This document shows, piece by piece, positions 24,091 to 36,856 of a DNA stretch of 64,000 nucleotides (the stretch's first letter is position 1; each line of letters begins with the position of its first letter). The DNA is from Modestobacter sp. L9-4 (GTDB taxonomy: Bacteria > Actinomycetota > Actinomycetes > Mycobacteriales > Geodermatophilaceae), in assembly GCF_019112525.1 (NCBI RefSeq), contig NZ_CP077800.1, positions 558,001-622,000 on the forward strand. Reading direction: 5' to 3'. The translations under genes and the position numbers were made by a program. Below the pieces are notes generated by a model, which was not told where the DNA came from, searched no databases, and worked only from the letters and a program-made list of their open reading frames with translations.

Positions 24091-25173
24091 TCAGTCCCTC
24101 GGGAGGGGCGCCGCCGGTCGGCCGGACTCGACCGGCTCCGGCGTCGCGTCGGACACCGGGTGCTGCCCGGCAGCAGCGGTGCGCGCGGCCTTGGCGGCAC
24201 GCACCTTCTTGTCGTGCCGGAGGCTGGTGACCGTGGTGACCAGCAGGGTCACCAGGATGACCGCCAGCGACAGCCAGGTCGGGATCTCCGGGACCGCGGT
24301 GACGTGCTCACCGCCGTTGATCCAGGACAGCTCGTTGGTGTGCAGGGCGTGGATGACGAGCTTGGCGCCGATGAAGCCCAGGATCACGGCCAGGCCGTAG
24401 GCCAGGTAGACCAGCCGGTCGAGCAGGCCGTCGATGAGGAAGAACAGCTGCCGCAGGCCCAGCAGGGAGAAGGCGTTGGCGGCGAAGACCAGGTAGGTCT
24501 CCTGGGTCAGGCCGAAGATCGCCGGGATGGAGTCGACGGCGAAGATGACGTCGGCGGTGCCGATGGCGATCAGCGCGATGGCCAGCGGGGTGATGTACCG
24601 CTTGCCCTGCAGCTTGACCGTCATCCGGTCCTCGTGGTGCTCCTCGGTGGTGGGCACCAGCTTGCGGACCAGCCGGATGACGCCGTTCTCCTTGAACTCC
24701 TCCTGCTCCTCGGAGTGGCCGCCACTGCGGGCCTGCACCCAGGCGGTGTAGATGAGGATCGCGCCGAACAGGTAGAAGACCCAGCTGAAGTTCTCGATGG
24801 CCGCGGCGCCCACGAGGATGAAGATCGTGCGCAGGACCAGCGCGAAGGTGATGCCGAAGAGCAGCACCTTCTGCTGGGCGATCCGCGGGACGCCGAAGCT
24901 GGCCATGATCAGCACGAAGACGAAGAGGTTGTCGACCGACAGGCTCTTCTCGGTGATGTAGCCGGCGAAGTACTCACCGCCGTACTGGCCCCCGGCGAAG
25001 ACGAGCACGCCGAGGCCGAACAGGACGGCGATGCCGACGTAGACCGCCGACCAGATGGCCGACTCGCGGAGCGTGGGGGCGTGCGGGGTGCGCACGTGGC
25101 CGACGAAGTCGAACACCAGCATCCCGACGATGCCGGCGATCGTGATCGCCCAGACCCAGAAGGGGACGTCCAT
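24091..25173 (-). CDS. TerC/Alx-family integral membrane protein (copy 2)
   Basis: A 360-residue paralogue of the adjacent TerC protein, with the same acidic helices (EKSLSVDNLFVFVLIM and FAVDSIPAIFGLT) and a charged middle loop (SGGHSEEQEEFKENG). The ATG at 25173 has an excellent GGAGGT 7 bases upstream. That Shine-Dalgarno lies in a hairpin with the end of a yybP-ykoY aptamer, so the gene is probably switched on by Mn2+. Expected role: Mn2+ export or metal homeostasis at the cytoplasmic membrane. Confidence 0.92.
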   Translation of the reverse strand: MDVPFWVWAITIAGIVGMLVFDFVGHVRTPHAPTLRESAIWSAVYVGIAVLFGLGVLVFAGGQYGGEYFAGYITEKSLSVDNLFVFVLIMASFGVPRIAQQKVLLFGITFALVLRTIFILVGAAAIENFSWVFYLFGAILIYTAWVQARSGGHSEEQEEFKENGVIRLVRKLVPTTEEHHEDRMTVKLQGKRYITPLAIALIAIGTADVIFAVDSIPAIFGLTQETYLVFAANAFSLLGLRQLFFLIDGLLDRLVYLAYGLAVILGFIGAKLVIHALHTNELSWINGGEHVTAVPEIPTWLSLAVILVTLLVTTVTSLRHDKKVRAAKAARTAAAGQHPVSDATPEPVESGRPAAPLPRD

Positions 25174-25180
25174 ACGGTGT

Positions 25181-25216
25181 ACCTCCGGTAGACAAGCGTG
25201 TGTCAGTACCGGAGGT
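25181..25216 (-). promoter_or_regulatory. Shine-Dalgarno-sequestering hairpin of the terC riboswitch
   Basis: Read on the minus strand, ACCTCCGGTA (25207-25216, the 3' end of the aptamer) is a perfect 10-nt complement of TACCGGAGGT (25181-25190), which contains the terC Shine-Dalgarno. The loop is 16 nt. When the aptamer's P1 helix holds the ACCTCC strand, the ribosome site is free; otherwise it is hidden. This is the expected layout of a translation-control switch. Confidence 0.75.
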
Positions 25217-25310
25217 CTCTCCCGCCGACCGTCCTCGGTCGACCAGCAGCGCCGGAGGTCATCGGACCTCGTGTTGACGACGTTGCCGCGTAGGGATACT
25301 CCCCTCCACG
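25205..25310 (-). ncRNA. yybP-ykoY (Mn2+) riboswitch aptamer
   Basis: The leader of the terC gene at 24091-25173, read on the minus strand, holds conserved pieces of the manganese riboswitch class in order. GGGGAGTA lies at 25297-25304, CGTCGTCAACACGAGG in mid-aptamer, and GGGAGAGACCTCCGG near the 3' end (gagacc on the minus strand at about 25215-25220). GGAGG at 25303-25307 can pair with CCTCC of the 3' end as P1. This class commonly precedes TerC/Alx and Mn exporters. The call rests on recognised motifs and the host gene; no covariance model was run. Confidence 0.8.
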
Positions 25311-25428
25311 AACCACCCGGGCGCAGGTCATCGACGCCGTACCCAGCCGGTTCACAGCGCCCAACGGGCGGGACGTCCGGAGAGTTCCCGGCCGGTCGGC
25401 GGAATCTGGGCCCACTCGTCGACGGACG

Positions 25429-25764
25429 TCAGCCCGATGTCCCCTGACGCTCCCGACCGGTGTCGAAGTAGGCGTCCAGGTACGGGTCGGTGTCCCTGGG
25501 GTCCACCCTGATCAACGAGAACACCTCGGCTCCGTGGCCCGGGACGTCCGACAGCGTGTAGGCCTGAGCAAGGTCGGTCGAGCGGGCGGGTGGGAACAGG
25601 GCGGCGTACTCCGCCGCCTCCTCCAGGGCGAGGGCGATGGCGGCTTCGAAGGAATCCGCACGCCACATGGTCACGCGCTCCTCGTACAGCCGTCCCTCCT
25701 CCACACCCCCGAGGTCGATCACGCAGCGCACCCCGTACCAGCCGGGCTCCTCGACGGTGGTCAT
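25429..25764 (-). CDS. DUF4288-like hypothetical protein (111 aa)
   Basis: A 111-residue cytoplasmic protein resembling the small DUF4288 family, whose function is unknown. It has GWYGVRCVIDLG near the N-terminus, then YEERVTMWRADSFEAAIALA; this WY-V-R-C / YEER-x-x-W pattern is what I recognise. No membrane segments. It reads alone between uvrB and the riboswitch region. Confidence 0.65.
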   Translation of the reverse strand: MTTVEEPGWYGVRCVIDLGGVEEGRLYEERVTMWRADSFEAAIALALEEAAEYAALFPPARSTDLAQAYTLSDVPGHGAEVFSLIRVDPRDTDPYLDAYFDTGRERQGTSG

Positions 25765-25843
25765 GCGCTCAGGATCGCCGAAGCCCCGGTGTCGGTCGAG
25801 GGCGCGGAACCGGTTGCCGGCTGCACGGCAGCACCCGGCGACG

Positions 25844-25870
25844 CCCCACCATCCGTGCCGGATGGTGGGG
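25844..25870 (-). terminator. uvrB terminator hairpin
   Basis: Perfect 12-bp stem (25844-25855 with 25859-25870) and a 3-base TGC loop, 8 bases beyond the uvrB stop. Confidence 0.8.
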
Positions 25871-25878
25871 ACGTCACC

Positions 25879-27996
25879 TCAGGCGTGCGCGGCGTCGAAC
25901 TGGCGCAGCTCCCGCTTGAGCTCGTTGAGCTCGTCGCGCAGGCGGGCCGCGACCTCGAACTGCAGCTCCCGCGCGGCGGCGAGCATCTGCTCGTTCATGT
26001 TCGTGATCATGTCGGCCAGCTCGTTGCGCGGCAGGCCCTGGACGTCGATCGACCCGGCCTTGGCGCGGCTCTTCGACGACAGCCCGGGAACCGGCGACTT
26101 GCCCCGCGACTGCTGCCGGCCCGAGCCACCCAGCAGCTCGGTGGTGCCCTCGGTGTCCTCCGCGGCCTGGTAGATGCCGTCGAGGATGTCGACGATCTTC
26201 TTGCGCAGCGGCGTGGGGTCGATCCCGTGCTCGAGGTTGTAGGCGACCTGCCGCTCACGGCGCCGGGTCGTCTCGTCGATGGCCTGGGCCATGGACGGGG
26301 TGATCTTGTCGGCGTACATGTGCACCTCGCCGGAGACGTTGCGTGCCGCCCGCCCGATGGTCTGGATCAGCGAGGTCGCCGAGCGGAGGAAGCCCTCCTT
26401 GTCCGCGTCGAGGATCGCCACCAGCGAGACCTCGGGCAGGTCGAGCCCCTCGCGCAGCAGGTTGATCCCGACCAGCACGTCGTACTCGCCCTGCCGCAGC
26501 TCCCGCAGCAGCTCCACCCGGCGCAGGGTGTCGACCTCGGAGTGCAGGTACCGCACCTTGATCCCGAGCTCGAGCAGGTAGTCGGTGAGGTCCTCGGACA
26601 TCTTCTTGGTCAGCGTGGTGACCAGGATCCGCTCGTCCTTCTCGGTGCGGACCCGGATCTCGTGCACCAGGTCGTCGATCTGGCCCTTGGTGGGCTTGAC
26701 GACCACCTGCGGGTCGACCAGGCCGGTCGGGCGGATGACCTGCTCGACGACGTCGCCCTGGACCTTGCCCAGCTCGTAGTGCCCGGGCGTCGCGGACAGG
26801 TAGACGCTCTGGTGGATCCGGTCGGTGAACTCCTCCCACTTCAGCGGGCGGTTGTCCATCGCGGAGGGCAGCCGGAAGCCGTGCTCGACCAGCGTGCGCT
26901 TGCGGCTCATGTCGCCCTCGTACATGCCGCCGATCTGCGGCACCGTCACGTGCGACTCGTCGATGACGAGCAGGAAGTCGTCGGGGAAGTAGTCGATCAG
27001 GCAGGCGCCGGCCGAACCGGGGGCGCGGCCGTCGATGTGCCGGGAGTAGTTCTCGATGCCCGAGCAGAACCCGACCTGGCGCATCATCTCGATGTCGTAG
27101 GTGGTGCGCATGCGCAGCCGCTGGGACTCCAGCAGCTTGCCCTGCTTGTCCAGCTCGGCCAGCCGCTGCTCCAGCTCGGCCTCGATGTTGCCGATCGCCC
27201 GCTCCATGCGCTCCGGGCCCGCGACGTAGTGCGTGGCCGGGAACACGAACAGCTCGTCGACCTCGCGCACGACCTCACCGGTGAGCGGGTGCAGGTAGTA
27301 CAGCCGCTCGATCTCGTCGCCGAACATCTCGATCCGGCAGGCGAGCTCCTCGTACACGGGGAAGATCTCGATCGTGTCGCCCCGCACCCGGAACGTGCCG
27401 CGGGTGAAGGCGAGGTCGTTGCGGGTGTACTGCTCGGTGACCAGGGTGCGCAGCAGCTCCTCCTGGGACCGCTGCTCCCCCACCTTGACCTTGAGCGCGC
27501 GCTCGACGTACTCCTGCGGCGTGCCCAGGCCGTAGATGCAAGAGACCGTCGAGACCACGATGACGTCGCGGCGGGTGAGCAGGCTGTTGGTCGCCGAGTG
27601 CCGCAGCCGCTCCACCTCCTCGTTCACCGAGGAGTCCTTCTCGATGTAGGTGTCCGTCTGCGGGACGTAGGCCTCGGGCTGGTAGTAGTCGTAGTAGGAG
27701 ACGAAGTACTCGACGGCGGCGTCGGGCAGCAGCTCCTTGAACTCGTTGGCCAGCTGCGCGGCGAGGGTCTTGTTCGGCGCCATCACCAGGGTGGGCCGCT
27801 GCACCTGCTCGATCAGCCAGGCCGTGGTGGCCGACTTGCCCGTACCGGTCGCGCCCAGCAGCACGGTGTCGGTCTCCCCGGCGTTCACCCGCTCCGCGAG
27901 GGCCTTGATCGCGGTGGGCTGGTCGCCCGAGGGCTGGAACTCGCTGACGACGCGGAACCGGCCCTTCGTGGGCCGGAGCTCGGTTGATGCGGTCAC
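25879..27996 (-). CDS. uvrB: Excinuclease ABC subunit B
   Basis: Helicase-like damage-verification subunit of nucleotide excision repair, about 705 residues. It has Walker [11 protein letters not shown], the beta-hairpin region [17 protein letters not shown] that clamps DNA, the helicase DESH box, and motif [12 protein letters not shown]-terminal UVR motif ([19 protein letters not shown]) contacts UvrC. I placed the start at GTG 27996. A GTG at 28026 would add ten residues; neither has a convincing Shine-Dalgarno, so the start is uncertain and may be leaderless. It stands alone with its own terminator. Confidence 0.96.
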   Translation of the reverse strand: MTASTELRPTKGRFRVVSEFQPSGDQPTAIKALAERVNAGETDTVLLGATGTGKSATTAWLIEQVQRPTLVMAPNKTLAAQLANEFKELLPDAAVEYFVSYYDYYQPEAYVPQTDTYIEKDSSVNEEVERLRHSATNSLLTRRDVIVVSTVSCIYGLGTPQEYVERALKVKVGEQRSQEELLRTLVTEQYTRNDLAFTRGTFRVRGDTIEIFPVYEELACRIEMFGDEIERLYYLHPLTGEVVREVDELFVFPATHYVAGPERMERAIGNIEAELEQRLAELDKQGKLLESQRLRMRTTYDIEMMRQVGFCSGIENYSRHIDGRAPGSAGACLIDYFPDDFLLVIDESHVTVPQIGGMYEGDMSRKRTLVEHGFRLPSAMDNRPLKWEEFTDRIHQSVYLSATPGHYELGKVQGDVVEQVIRPTGLVDPQVVVKPTKGQIDDLVHEIRVRTEKDERILVTTLTKKMSEDLTDYLLELGIKVRYLHSEVDTLRRVELLRELRQGEYDVLVGINLLREGLDLPEVSLVAILDADKEGFLRSATSLIQTIGRAARNVSGEVHMYADKITPSMAQAIDETTRRRERQVAYNLEHGIDPTPLRKKIVDILDGIYQAAEDTEGTTELLGGSGRQQSRGKSPVPGLSSKSRAKAGSIDVQGLPRNELADMITNMNEQMLAAARELQFEVAARLRDELNELKRELRQFDAAHA

Positions 27997-28432
27997 GGCG
28001 TCGACGGTACGACGACCCTCCGACACAACGCCCGCCGTCGCGCACGCGCGCTCCTGCTGCGCCTGGGACGGGTGGTGTGCCGCCCGCGCGCGACACGGCC
28101 GCGCCGACTTGTCCCCCCGGCACCCGGCCCCCTACCGTGCTCCCCGCAGGACGAACAGACGGTGCCCACCAGCGCCACCCGTACGCGGGCGAGGTCGGTG
28201 GCACCGACGTCCTCGGCACTGCGTGCGACGCCCTCCGTGACCCCGTCACGGAGGGCGTCGTCGTGTCCGGGCCCGGCCGCCCGGCGCCCGTCGGCCGCCG
28301 TCATGTCGTTGATCACCCCAGGTGTGCGGAGGGCCCCGGGCGGGCATGCGCTGCGCGACCCCACCGGACCGCGACCGCGCGGTCCCCGGCCCCGATCACC
28401 GGGGCCACCCAGCGCAGGAGGAAACACAGCCC
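27997..28432. other. Intergenic region between divergent uvrB and glgX
   Basis: About 435 bases between divergent genes with no believable protein gene. It contains the orphan hairpin at 28226-28260 listed separately, and a possible promoter upstream of it on the plus strand (TTGTCC, 18-bp spacer, TACCGT at about 28109-28138). The last bases before glgX carry AGGAGGAA, the glgX ribosome site. Confidence 0.45.
28226..28260 (+). terminator. Orphan strong hairpin, possible end of a small RNA
   Basis: Perfect 16-bp stem (28226-28241 with 28245-28260) closed by a CCC loop, in the gap between the divergent uvrB and glgX genes. No gene ends here, so as a terminator it would close an unannotated transcript of about 110 nt. 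It could instead be a leader hairpin of either gene. Confidence 0.45.
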
Positions 28433-30537
<2,105 letters not shown>

Positions 30538-30541
<4 letters not shown>

Positions 30542-32865
30542 CCGGGCCGGCCACCGACGCGAACCGGCGGCGTTCGGTGCCCGCGGGCACCTACCGGCTG
30601 CAGGTGACCGCCGACTTCACCCTCGACGACGCCGCGGCGGTGGCCGGCTACCTGGCCGACCTGGGCGTCACCCACGCGTACTCCTCGCCGCTGCTGCGTT
30701 CGGCGGCGGGGAGCACGCACGGGTACGACACCACCGACCACGCGCACATCGACGAGCCGCGCGGCGGGCAGGCCGGCTTCGACCGGTTCGTCGCGCAGCT
30801 CCACGAGCACGGCCTCGGTCTGGTGCTGGACCTCGTCCCCAACCACATGGGCGTGGCCGACGCGCACGAGTCCGGCTGGTGGTGGGACGTGCTGCAGCAC
30901 GGCCGCGACAGCGCGCACGCCGACGCCTTCGACATCGACTGGGACTTCGGGGGCGGGAAGATCCGCATCCCGACCCTGGGCAGTGCCGACGACGTCTCCG
31001 CGCTGGAGGTGGTCGACGGGGAGCTGCGGTACTACGACAACCGCTTCCCCATCGCCCCGGGCACCGAGCACGGCACCCCGCAGGAGGTGCACGGCCGGCA
31101 GCACTACGAGCTGGTCGACTGGCGCCGCGCGGACGACCAGCTCAACTACCGCCGGTTCTTCGCCATCAACACCCTCGCCGGCCTGCGGGTGGAGGACCCG
31201 GAGGTCTTCCGGGCCACCCACGCGCTGATCGTGCAGCTGGTGGAGAACGGCTCGGTCGACGCACTGCGGATCGACCACCCCGACGGCCTGGCCGACCCCA
31301 AGGGCTACCTGGACCGCCTCGCCGACGCCACCGGCGACCGGTGGACCGTCGTGGAGAAGATCCTGGAGCCGGGCGAGGAGATGCCCGACTCCTGGAAGAC
31401 CGCCGGGACGACGGGCTACGACGCGCTGTCCGAGGTCGACGAGGTGCTGGTGGACCCGGCCGGCGAGGCGGCGTTCACCGCCCTGGACAGCGAGCTGGCC
31501 GGGCACCCGGTCGACTACGCCCAGCTGGTCCACGACTGCAAGCGCGAGGTCACCGACGGCATGCTCGGCTCGGAGGTGGCCCGGCTGCAGCGCATCGTCG
31601 GCGACCTGACCGGTGTGCCGGCCGACCAGGTGACCGAGGGCCTGGCCGAGCTGCTGGCCAGCTTCCCGGTCTACCGCAGCTACCTGCCCGACGGCCGCCC
31701 GTACCTGGACGAGACGGTGGCGGCGGTCAAGGCCCGCCGGCCGGAGCTCGCCGCCGCCGTCGACGCCCTGCACCCGCTGCTGGGCAGCGCCGGCACCGAG
31801 CTGGCCACCCGGTTCGAGCAGACCTCGGGCCCGGTCATGGCCAAGGGCGTGGAGGACAGCGCCTACTACCGGTGGGCGCGGTTCGTCATGCTCAACGAGG
31901 TCGGCGGTGACCCGGCCGAGTTCGGGACGACGGTCGCCACCTTCCACGAGGCGCAGCAGCGCCGCGCGGAGCGCCGCCCGGCGTCGATGACCACGCTGTC
32001 GACGCACGACACCAAGCGCAGCGAGGACGTGCGCAGCCGCCTGGCCGTGCTGGCCGAGCTGCCCGAGGAGTGGGCGCAGCTGGTGCGGGGCCTCATCGCC
32101 CGGCACCCGCTGGCCGACGCCTCACTGGCGCACCTGGTGTGGCAGAACCTCATCGGTGCGTGGCCGCTGTCGAGGGAGCGGGCGCACGCCTACGTGGAGA
32201 AGGCGGCCCGTGAGGCCGGCACCTCGACCACCTGGACCAACCCGGTGCAGGAGTTCGAGGACCAGCTGCACGCGCTGGTCGACGCCGCCTTCGACGACGC
32301 CACCACGAACGCCGAGATCACCGCGTTCGTGCAGCGGATCGCACCGCTGGGGTACAGCAACTCGCTGTCCCAGAAGCTGCTGCAGCTGACCATCGCCGGG
32401 GTGCCCGACGTCTACCAGGGCACCGAGCTGTGGGACTTCTCCCTGGTCGACCCGGACAACCGCCGTCCGGTCGACTACGACCAGCGCCGCGAGCTGCTCG
32501 CCCGGCTGGACGGCGGCTGGGTGCCCGAGGTCGACGAGACCGGTGCGGCCAAGCTGCTGGTGGTCTCCCGCGCCCTGCGGCACCGCCGTGACCACCCGGA
32601 GGCCTTCGCCGGGTACGCCCCGGTGACGGCCAGCGGCACGGCGGCCGACCACGTGGTGGCCTTCGACCGCGGTGGCGTCGTCACCGTCGCCACCCGGCTG
32701 CCGGCCCACCTGGCGGAGACCGGCTGGGGCGACACGACCCTGCCGCTGCCCACGGGCGCGTGGCGGGACCTGCTGACCGGCGCCCGGGTCGTCTCCGACG
32801 CCTCCGGGGTGCAGCTGTCCGAGCTGCTGTCCGCCCTCCCTGTGGCGCTGCTCGTCCGCGACTGA
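30538..32865 (+). CDS. treY: Malto-oligosyltrehalose synthase TreY
   Basis: GH13 enzyme of 775 residues that converts the reducing-end alpha-1,4 bond of maltodextrin into alpha,alpha-1,1, the first step of trehalose release from glycogen. Landmarks are TYRLQ near the N-terminus, LVPNHMG, nucleophile Asp in ALRIDHPDGL, Glu in VVEKILEPGE, STHDTKRSEDVR, and VPDVYQGTELWD near the C-terminus. It is coupled to glgX and followed by a terminator. The partner TreZ lies about 1.5 kb further on, past the Rpf gene. Confidence 0.96.
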
Positions 32866-32900
32866 CGCACGGTCCTGCGGTCCCTCCGGGCACAGGGCGT

Positions 32901-32938
32901 CACCGGCCCCCTCGACCACCCGGTCGAGGGGGCCGGTG
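32901..32938 (+). terminator. treY terminator hairpin
   Basis: Perfect 17-bp stem (32901-32917 with 32922-32938) with a 4-base loop, 35 bases after the treY stop. It insulates the glgX-treY operon from the Rpf gene. Confidence 0.82.
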
Positions 32939-33045
32939 TGCGTCCTGACGTCCCCCTGGTGGCGGCACCACCGGTCGTGGACGGTCGGGCACCCACCCCC
33001 GACCGGTGGTGCGGACCCCGGTGTCAACCCGTGTTCCCACCGGTG

Positions 33046-33069
33046 TGTCGACAGGTCGACCTGTCGACA
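33046..33069. promoter_or_regulatory. Perfect 24-bp palindrome upstream of the Rpf gene
   Basis: Two TGTCGACA octamers flank a GGTCGACC octamer, giving a perfect 24-bp palindrome in which GTCGAC occurs three times at 8-bp spacing. It lies about 175 bp upstream of the riboswitch aptamer, where the promoter should be. This looks like an operator for a dimeric or oligomeric regulator. The regulator is unknown. Confidence 0.6.
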
Positions 33070-33244
33070 GTGCGTAACGAAATGGTCTCGGAGGGCGTTG
33101 GACGGTGCGCATGTCGTCACATTTCCGCCGCGACGCGCCGTCGATCCGCGACACGCCGCTCGCCAGTTGGCAGTTGTCCACCTACCGTCGTCCTCGCGTT
33201 CGGGCCTTCCTGGCCGAGCGCGGCACCGGACCGCTCAGCCCCGT

Positions 33245-34172
<928 letters not shown>

Positions 34173-34206
34173 TCCACCCCGGGGCTCGCCCCGGACCCGC
34201 ACGGCA

Positions 34207-34248
34207 CGAACGGCCGGGCACCCCAGCGTGGGGGTGCCCGGCCGTTCG
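34207..34248 (+). terminator. Terminator hairpin after the Rpf gene
   Basis: Perfect 18-bp stem (34207-34224 with 34231-34248) with a 6-base AGCGTG loop, 35 bases after the Rpf stop and about 100 bases before treZ. It closes the Rpf unit. Confidence 0.85.
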
Positions 34249-34351
34249 CCGTCCCGGGGCGGGTGACGGGTGCGACGGTTCGCCAGCCGCCTGGGCGGGC
34301 ATGATCGATCCGCTCTCCCACTCCCCCCGCACCACCGCCCGGAGGTCCTCC

Positions 34352-36109
34352 ATGCCCCAGCCCGTCGAGTTCTCCGTCTGGGCTCCGCTCCCCGAGCGGG
34401 TCCGCCTCTCCCTCGACGGGCAGGTGCACGACATGCAGCGGGACGACGCCGGCTGGTGGCGCGTGACCGCACCGGCCGAGCCCGAGTCCGACTACGGCTT
34501 CCTGCTCGACGACACCGAGCCCGCGCGCCCCGACCCGCGCTCCCGCCGGCAGCCCGACGGCGTGCACGGGCTGTCCCGCCGCTTCGACCCCGCCGCGTAC
34601 AGCTGGGGCGACGGCGCCTGGACCGGGCGCCCGCTCGCCGGCGGCGTCGTCTACGAGCTGCACGTGGGCACCTTCACCCGCGAGGGCACCTTCGACGCCG
34701 TGATCCGCAACCTCGACCACCTGGTCGACCTCGGTGTCGACTTCGTCGAGCTGCTGCCGGTCAACGGCTTCAACGGCACGCACAACTGGGGCTACGACGG
34801 CGTCGCCTGGTACGCGGTCCAGGAGAGCTACGGCGGTCCGGCCGGCTACCAGCGCCTCGTCGACGCCTGCCACCAGCGCGGCATCGGCGTCATCCAGGAC
34901 GTCGTCTACAACCACCTCGGGCCCTCGGGCAACTACCTGCCCGAGTTCTTCCCGATCTTCGCCGAGGGCGGGGCGAACAGCTGGGGCAACTCGATCAACC
35001 TGGCCGGCCCCGACTCCGACGAGGTGCGCCGCTACATCATCGACAACGCCCTGATGTGGCTGCGGGACATGCACGTCGACGGGCTGCGGCTCGACGCCGT
35101 GCACGCCCTCGTCGACGAGCGGGCCACCCACGTGCTCGAGGAGATGGCCACCGAGGTGGAGAAGCTCTCCGTCGCCGAGGGCCGCCCGCTGACGCTGATC
35201 GCCGAGAGCGACCTCAACGACCCGGGCATGGTCACGCCGCGCGTCGCCGGCGGCAAGGGCCTGGACGCGCAGTGGAGCGACGACTTCCACCACTCGCTGC
35301 ACACCCAGCTGACCGGCGAGGCGCAGGGCTACTACGCCGATTTCGCCGCCGGCGGTCTGGGCGGGCTGGCCAAGGTGCTCACCGGTGCCTACTTCCACGC
35401 CGGCGACTGGTCCAGCTTCCGTCGCCGCCACCACGGCCGCCCGGTCGACACCAAGGCGCTGCCGGGCTGGAAGTTCGTGGGCTACCTGCAGGACCACGAC
35501 CAGATCGGCAACCGCGCGGTCGGGGACCGGATCTCCGCGACCCTCTCCCCCGGCCTGCTCGGTGTCGGCGCGACGCTGGTGCTCACCAGCCCGTTCACGC
35601 CGATGATCTTCATGGGCGAGGAGTGGGGCGCCTCGACGCCGTGGCAGTTCTTCACCAGCCACCCCGAGCCCGAGCTGGGCAAGGCCACCGCCGAGGGCCG
35701 GATCGGTGAGTTCGCCGAGCACGGCTGGGACGCCGACGTCGTCCCCGACCCGCAGGACCCGGAGACCTTCACCCGGTCCAAGCTGGACTGGGCCGAGGTC
35801 GCCGAGGAGCCGCACGCGCACGTGCTCGCGGTGCACAAGGCGCTGATCGCGCTGCGCCGGGCGCACCCGGACCTGGTCGACCCCGACCTGGACGCCGTGG
35901 CGGTCAGCTGGGACGACGCCGACCGCTGGCTGGTGGTGCGCCGCGGGTCGCTGCGGGTGGTGGCCAACCTCTCCGGCCAGCCGCGCGAGATCGACCTGGA
36001 CGTCGACGCCGACGAGGTGCTGTTCGCCAGTGGCGAGATGCCGACCCTCGACGGCGGCGTGGTGACCATGCCGGCGGAGAGCGCCGCGGTGCTGTCCACC
36101 CGCCGCTGA
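34352..36109 (+). CDS. treZ: Malto-oligosyltrehalose trehalohydrolase TreZ
   Basis: GH13 enzyme of 585 residues that releases trehalose from the TreY product. An N-terminal E-set/CBM48 domain ([17 protein letters not shown]) precedes the GH13 barrel: [32 protein letters not shown], nucleophile Asp in [12 protein letters not shown], Glu in [11 protein letters not shown], and [28 protein letters not shown] is typical of TreZ. The ATG follows GGAGGT. It starts a new transcription unit after the Rpf terminator and is followed at 3 nt by a reductase-like gene. Confidence 0.96.
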   Translation: MPQPVEFSVWAPLPERVRLSLDGQVHDMQRDDAGWWRVTAPAEPESDYGFLLDDTEPARPDPRSRRQPDGVHGLSRRFDPAAYSWGDGAWTGRPLAGGVVYELHVGTFTREGTFDAVIRNLDHLVDLGVDFVELLPVNGFNGTHNWGYDGVAWYAVQESYGGPAGYQRLVDACHQRGIGVIQDVVYNHLGPSGNYLPEFFPIFAEGGANSWGNSINLAGPDSDEVRRYIIDNALMWLRDMHVDGLRLDAVHALVDERATHVLEEMATEVEKLSVAEGRPLTLIAESDLNDPGMVTPRVAGGKGLDAQWSDDFHHSLHTQLTGEAQGYYADFAAGGLGGLAKVLTGAYFHAGDWSSFRRRHHGRPVDTKALPGWKFVGYLQDHDQIGNRAVGDRISATLSPGLLGVGATLVLTSPFTPMIFMGEEWGASTPWQFFTSHPEPELGKATAEGRIGEFAEHGWDADVVPDPQDPETFTRSKLDWAEVAEEPHAHVLAVHKALIALRRAHPDLVDPDLDAVAVSWDDADRWLVVRRGSLRVVANLSGQPREIDLDVDADEVLFASGEMPTLDGGVVTMPAESAAVLSTRR

Positions 36110-36112
36110 CCC

Positions 36113-36844
36113 GTGCGGCGACTGCTGCCCGACCCCGGCCCGCTCGACGGCGACGCCGAGCTGGCTGGGGCCTACCGGCTCCCCGCCGGGCGGCACCTGC
36201 GGGTCAACTTCGTCGCTGCGCTCGACGGCGCGATCCGCGTCGACGGGCGCAGCGGCGGGCTCGGCTCCCCCGGTGACCGCCGGGTGTTCCAGGTGCTGCG
36301 CGCGCTGACCGACGTCGTGCTGGTCGGGGCCGGGACGGCGGCCGCGGAGGGCTACCGCCCGGTGCTCCCCGACTCCGCGGTCGGGCGGCTGCGGACCGCG
36401 CTCGACCGGCCGCCGGTGGCCCCGATCGCGGTGGTGTCGCGGCGGGCGTCGCTGTCACCGGAGGACCAGCTCGTCACCGACGCCGTCGTCCCCACCCTGC
36501 TGGTGACCTGCGCGGCCGCCGACCCCGACCGGCTCGCCGCCCTGGCCGCGGCCGGGGTCGTGGTGCTGGTCTGCGGGGACGACGACGTCGACCTGCCCAC
36601 CGCGCTGGACGGCCTCGCCGACCGTGGCCTGGCGCAGGTGCTGTGCGAGGGCGGTCCGGCGCTGTTCGCCGCCGCGCTGGCCGCCGGGGTGGTCGACGAG
36701 CTGGACCTGTCGATCGCCCCGCTGCTGGTGGGCGGCGGGTCCGGTCTGCTGCCCACTCCCCTGCCCGTGCCCGCGGGCGGGCGGCTGACGCAGGTGCTGA
36801 CCGAGGACGACGTGCTGTTCACCCGGTACGCCCTGGGCAGCTGA
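36113..36844 (+). CDS. RibD C-terminal-domain (pyrimidine/dihydrofolate reductase-like) protein
   Basis: A 243-residue NADPH reductase of the RibD C-terminal/DHFR-like fold. It shows HLRVNFVAALDGAIRVDG at the N-terminus, DVVLVGAGTAAAEGYRP in the first third, and VLCEGGPALFAAALAAG with ELDLSIAPLLVGGG in the C-terminal half; these are the usual pyrimidine-reductase motifs. The deaminase half of RibD is absent. It may act in riboflavin synthesis or on another substrate. The GTG start lies 3 nt after treZ, so it is probably co-transcribed. Confidence 0.85.
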   Translation: MRRLLPDPGPLDGDAELAGAYRLPAGRHLRVNFVAALDGAIRVDGRSGGLGSPGDRRVFQVLRALTDVVLVGAGTAAAEGYRPVLPDSAVGRLRTALDRPPVAPIAVVSRRASLSPEDQLVTDAVVPTLLVTCAAADPDRLAALAAAGVVVLVCGDDDVDLPTALDGLADRGLAQVLCEGGPALFAAALAAGVVDELDLSIAPLLVGGGSGLLPTPLPVPAGGRLTQVLTEDDVLFTRYALGS

Positions 36845-36856
36845 CGGGCGCACGGC

